Positions 7,288 to 10,000 of a DNA stretch of 10,000 bases are shown here, piece after piece. Below the pieces are notes generated by a model. That model was given only the letters and a program-made list of their open reading frames with translations, had not been told where the DNA came from and did not search any database. The first letter of the stretch is position 1. Each line of letters opens with the position of its first letter. Made by a program: the position numbers and the translations under genes. This DNA comes from Acropora yongei (lineage: Eukaryota > Cnidaria > Anthozoa > Scleractinia > Acroporidae), in the NCBI GenBank assembly GCA_014634225.1, contig BLFN01000290.1:198710-208709 (forward strand), given 5' to 3'.

Positions 7288-8600
7288 CTACCAAACAAAG
7301 AAAAAAACAAACCTTTTTAACGTCGCAGCAGCTTCCTCACCACCAGTGCTCGGGAAAATGGCAGAAGCGGTTGGTAAGACACTTTCACTTTATGAAATTT
7401 GCATAACCGGACAACGGATAAATCTGATCTTAGCTGATGAGTAAAGAATTTTTTCAAACAGATGCGATGAACCCTGAATTGACAAATGCAATGAGCTTGG
7501 TTGCAAGAAGATAATAATTATTATGTGACCATTAACTAATAATAATTAAAAGCAATTGACTCATGGAGTGCAAGAGTCTCTGAGCATGCTAAAATGGAAA
7601 TAATTTATGATGAATTTATGACGAATTTATAACTAGTGTACACTGAACTGAACTGATAACAAGGAAGGTAAGCAATAATTTTTGTTACAGTTATCAGCGT
7701 TTTGACACATAAACAAGACCACTGAGTAATTGTCCATATCCATTGCACTGACCCATCACGCTCGTCGGCATGCAGCTCTAAACAAAAGAACCTTTGCCTG
7801 CAGGCTCAACAATAATAACACGTATTTACCACTTTATCACTTATTCCTTTGTATTTATGTTAATTAGACCTACAAGCCTTGCTTTGATAGTGAGCTTATT
7901 AGCATTGAAAGAAAAGAATATTAAATTTGATGGCTATTATGAAAGAGGTCTATTCTAACAAGTCACAATTTACACTAGTTAGGGTTACCCATAGATTCCT
8001 GTTAAGGGACACGACGATAGTGACTTTCCGTATTTCATGTTATTTCAAACCAAAAAAGCGAGGCAATGAAGGATGAGCAACAACAAACAGCACTCATATT
8101 TTATTCCTTTTTGATATTCATCTCGTGCACAGCCAATTCAAATACAACTAAGGCAAATCATTCTTAAAAACTTGCTTTCATCAATAACTGAGATACTACG
8201 CACACTGTCAGACTGATCGGTCAGAAACTTATGGTTTAGTGTGCCGGTAAATTCATACTTGCATCACTCGTTATCACACGTCGCAAGATGAATGTAAAGC
8301 GAAGATCAACCTTGATCACGCACTTAAAACAATATCTCCATGTGAAACCTCTGTCCGTTACTTACAATTGTTTTATAAAAGCATTTCTACGGGTTAACCA
8401 GCGTATTCGCAATTGAGAACAAGAGAAAAAGTTTTAAATCATTAGCTGGAGGCGTGAAAAACTCAATCCTATTTTTCTCTAGTTCTTATATTCAAAAGCC
8501 TCTGTAGTGAGAACTCCGAAGAGATGTGCCAGGTTAACGTTTTCAAAGCACGTGGCTATCCAACTATTTGGCAAACACAGCTGAACACCACGCTAAAAGG

Positions 8601-8871
8601 ATGGATACGAGAGACAGCATTGCAAGCGTCACCCCTCCCAACACCACGCAGTCAAAAGAATCACCCTTAAAACTTTCAAAATTTTACACCTGGGCCGCGG
8701 GTCTCACTGGGTCCTATGTGGGTGCCTTTAAGTACTCGACCAGTTGCCTTGAAGAACACCAAATATGTCAAAAAGGTGGAAGCTAGATCTTACACTGCTG
8801 TAACATTGGGCTTCTTTGAAGGTCTTAAGCGAAGAAACCTACATATAGAACTAAAGTGCTGCTGGTTCTAA
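8601..8871 (+). pseudogene. Frameshifted small reading frame, putative processed pseudogene
   Basis: A plus-strand ATG at 8601 has a favourable context (A at -3, G at +4) and opens a 61-codon frame, MDTRDSIASVTPPNTTQSKE onward, with a hydrophobic stretch FYTWAAGLTGSYVGAF. That frame stops at 8786. In the +1 frame, from about 8740 to TAA at 8869-8871, the translation stays protein-like: PVALKNTKYVKKVEA, then YTAVTLGFFEGLKRRN. Joining the two near 8737-8740 would give a protein of roughly 90 residues with two hydrophobic segments. No intron signals separate the parts, and an A-rich tract follows, as in a decayed retrocopy. I do not recognise the parent. A functional gene with an assembly indel, or chance, remain possible. 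Confidence 0.4.
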
Positions 8872-8935
8872 ACCAGGGTAACCAAGGGTGACGACATCAC
8901 ATCGAATAATACAAAAGTTTTGAATTTATTTTGAA

Positions 8936-8987
8936 ACAAAGCAAAACATAAACAAACTAAGAAACAAACAAAACAAAACAAAAAATT
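8936..8987 (+). repeat. A-rich (CAAAA)n-like tract
   Basis: Repeated AAACAAA and CAAAA words run through this tract, ending ACAAAACAAAACAAAAAA. It is either simple sequence or the decayed poly(A) tail of the retrocopy that ends at 8871. Confidence 0.75.
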
Positions 8988-8989
8988 AT

Positions 8990-9485
8990 GGACAACGGCT
9001 ATACTGAGACAAGTGCAACTTTTTCGTTGAAGCCTCGCCTTTCATGTTGTCGACTTCTACCAGATTTAACAATTGACGAAATAAGCACATATGATTAGCA
9101 ATTCTCTTGAAGAAAAGTTAGATAAGAATGAGACCGTCGGTAATGAGGCTTTCAAATGGTCATTGCAACCGCAGCCACTCGAGAAGTCTGCCAAAAACAC
9201 ATTCCCTAGCAATTAAATTCAAAATGGTAGCCGCGAAATCTACCTCAGTTGTATCCAGTACGTGGTCAATTTAAGAACAGTATGGAAAACGGATAACAAA
9301 GCGTTTTTGTCAAAGGTTTGTTTTGGTGAAGAAAAGAGCTTTTACGGCATTTCATTGGGAATAAATTAGTACAGTCTGCCGAATAGCATTATGAAATTAC
9401 GAAGAATAACTTTATTAAGAAAAAGCATTCACTCTGAGCGCTTTTGAACGAGGGCGCCAGTTCTTTTCCCAACACTTTTAGTATG
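8990..9485. other. Intronic stretch without recognisable features
   Basis: This upstream part of the large intron shows no open frame of note, no inverted repeat longer than a few bases and no motif I recognise on either strand. Confidence 0.5.
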
Positions 9486-9491
9486 ACTTAC

Positions 9492-9569
9492 CGCTCAAGT
9501 CTATTGTAAGTTCCCTTAATTGCTCATATGGGATATGTTGAATATCGAGGTCTCCTGGTAACAAAGGAC
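9492..9569 (-). CDS. Death-domain protein, penultimate coding exon
   Basis: A 78-bp exon lies between an acceptor (TTTTATTTTGTAG, ending at 9570) and a consensus donor GTAAGT (9491-9486). It starts with two bases completing a codon from an earlier exon, encodes 25 residues ([20 protein letters not shown] then TIDLS), and leaves one G that joins GT of the next exon to give glycine. [14 protein letters not shown] is helix 1 of the death domain completed by the exon at 7287-7100, and the short, conserved-looking leader [10 protein letters not shown] precedes it. The split after helix 1 and the exact phase match are the strongest evidence for this model. At least one more exon must lie upstream. 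Confidence 0.82.
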
Positions 9570-9661
9570 CTACAAAATAAAAGGATATACGGTCTGTGAG
9601 GCCAAAATGTTAGGAAATTTGAATGCAAATTGAGTACATTGGCCCGAGTAAATATTTACCA

Positions 9662-9780
9662 GTCAAAGTGGTTCAACTCCAAAGATGGTACACTTTGACC
9701 TTTCGTTCAAGTTCGACTGGAGTTCGGAATGTTCTTCTTACCACTCCAGTTGCGAGTCACGACAACATCAAAGATGGCGG
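9662..9780. promoter_or_regulatory. Possible promoter-like region with repeated CAAAGATGG
   Basis: CCAAAGATGG (9679-9688) and TCAAAGATGGCGG (9768-9780) repeat the same core, the second containing AAGATGGCGG. An inverted pair GTCAAAGTG (9662-9670) and CACTTTGAC (9691-9699) flanks the first copy, and AACTCC / GGAGTT form another small pair. This clustering would suit a promoter of a gene on either strand, but I see no TATA box and cannot place a transcription start. Confidence 0.25.
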
Positions 9781-9883
9781 ATGATGTAAGTGTTTGCACG
9801 TTACGAACCACAGAACTCAGCAGTCTCCTTACACACATACGTGTAAAACAATCACAGATGTGCGACACGATTTGTGGTAACAT
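9742..9883 (-). CDS. Candidate first coding exon of the death-domain gene
   Basis: The minus strand is open from ATG at 9883-9881 to a donor GTAAGA (9741-9736), with an in-frame stop TGA 12 bp above the ATG. The exon holds 47 codons plus one base, the phase needed by the acceptor at 9569. The joined coding length is 408 bp, giving a 135-residue protein consisting of a 48-residue leader and one death domain, with a 172-bp first intron. The leader starts MLPQIVSHICDCF and has no domain I recognise. Caution: the same DNA is open on the plus strand, so one of the two frames is probably a shadow, and a longer protein with other upstream exons outside the window is equally possible. Confidence 0.27.
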
Positions 9884-9998
9884 GGATACTTCTTCTCACT
9901 GCGATACGCTAACTGATTTTCAATGCTATTTAGAGCCTCATTCTCAGACCAAGGCCCTTTGTATAAGCCGCAATTCTGCGATGTCGATTTTAATTTGA
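9774..9998 (+). CDS. Candidate start of a divergent plus-strand gene
   Basis: ATG at 9774 lies in CAAAGATGGCGG, which fits a good start context and the AAGATGGCGG core of the YY1-type promoter/start motif of animal genes. The frame is open for 74 codons to TGA at 9996-9998. Alternatively, GTAAGT at 9786-9791 is a perfect donor that would end the first exon after Met-Ala-Asp-Asp. The 74-residue translation is Ser/Thr/Cys-rich and resembles no family I know. The reading overlaps the minus-strand candidate exon 9883-9742, and both are unlikely to be real. Confidence 0.2.
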   Translation: MADDVSVCTLRTTELSSLLTHIRVKQSQMCDTICGNMDTSSHCDTLTDFQCYLEPHSQTKALCISRNSAMSILI

Positions 9999-10000
9999 TT

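Larger units (their letters stand above)
7288..9491 (-). other. Large phase-1 intron of the death-domain gene
   Basis: It begins GTAAGT on the minus strand (9491-9486) and ends TTTGGTAG (to 7288), with a pyrimidine tract before the AG, and splits one glycine codon after its first base. At 2.2 kb it holds a perfect palindrome ATAATAATTATTAT (about 7514-7527), a short inverted pair CTGATAAC / GTTATCAG (about 7650-7698), and, on the opposite strand, a frameshifted reading frame with an A-rich tail (8601-8990). I see no other exon candidate in it. Confidence 0.8.

Noticed and set aside
7187..7444. Plus-strand 85-codon frame
   Set aside because: Its first third is antisense to the death-domain exon and the rest is antisense to the intron.
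9570..9661. Minus-strand donor GTAAAT near 9660 as the end of an upstream exon
   Set aside because: In the phase required by the exon at 9569 the frame is closed by TGA a few codons before the donor and contains no ATG.

Overview
This window looks like intron- and repeat-rich, AT-rich nuclear DNA of a metazoan, most likely an anthozoan cnidarian (coral or sea anemone). The reasons are one spliced gene for an animal-type death domain with canonical GT-AG splice sites, several small non-autonomous DNA transposons, long gene-free stretches, and a repeat at about 4425-4525 that resembles a palindromic repeat I associate with coral genomes. That last point is from memory and untested. There is no sign of a bacterial operon, rRNA, tRNA or CRISPR array.

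Layout, left to right. Positions 1-3458 hold no gene I can recognise. They contain a 31-bp tandem duplication (29-90), a small minus-strand reading frame (56-169), a long T-rich stretch (about 870-2250) ending in a decayed tandem array (2105-2220), a C-run (2284-2297), and a weak candidate for a plus-strand last exon (2341-2536) followed by an AATAAA signal. Positions 3459-4231 are a very young tandem duplication of a roughly 350-bp unit, with a third, internally deleted copy between the two full ones. Positions 4347-5275 look like one non-autonomous element: its two ends carry inverted copies of the same 'TATAAAACGCAGACTG' minisatellite. Positions 5525-6012 are a pogo/Tigger-like MITE with TA duplications and seven copies of a transposase-site-like motif.

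The right third (7100-9883) is a minus-strand gene. Exons 9569-9492 and 7287-7100 join in phase across a 2.2-kb intron and encode a complete six-helix death domain ending at a stop codon. A possible first exon (9883-9742) would complete a 135-residue death-domain-only protein, but a plus-strand reading frame starting at AAGATGGCGG overlaps it and the two cannot be separated here. Inside the large intron, on the opposite strand, lies a frameshifted small reading frame (8601-8871) followed by an A-rich tract, resembling a processed pseudogene.

Functionally, the only confident gene is the death-domain gene. The other structured features are mobile-element remnants or products of local duplication. 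I see no previously undescribed multi-gene system.
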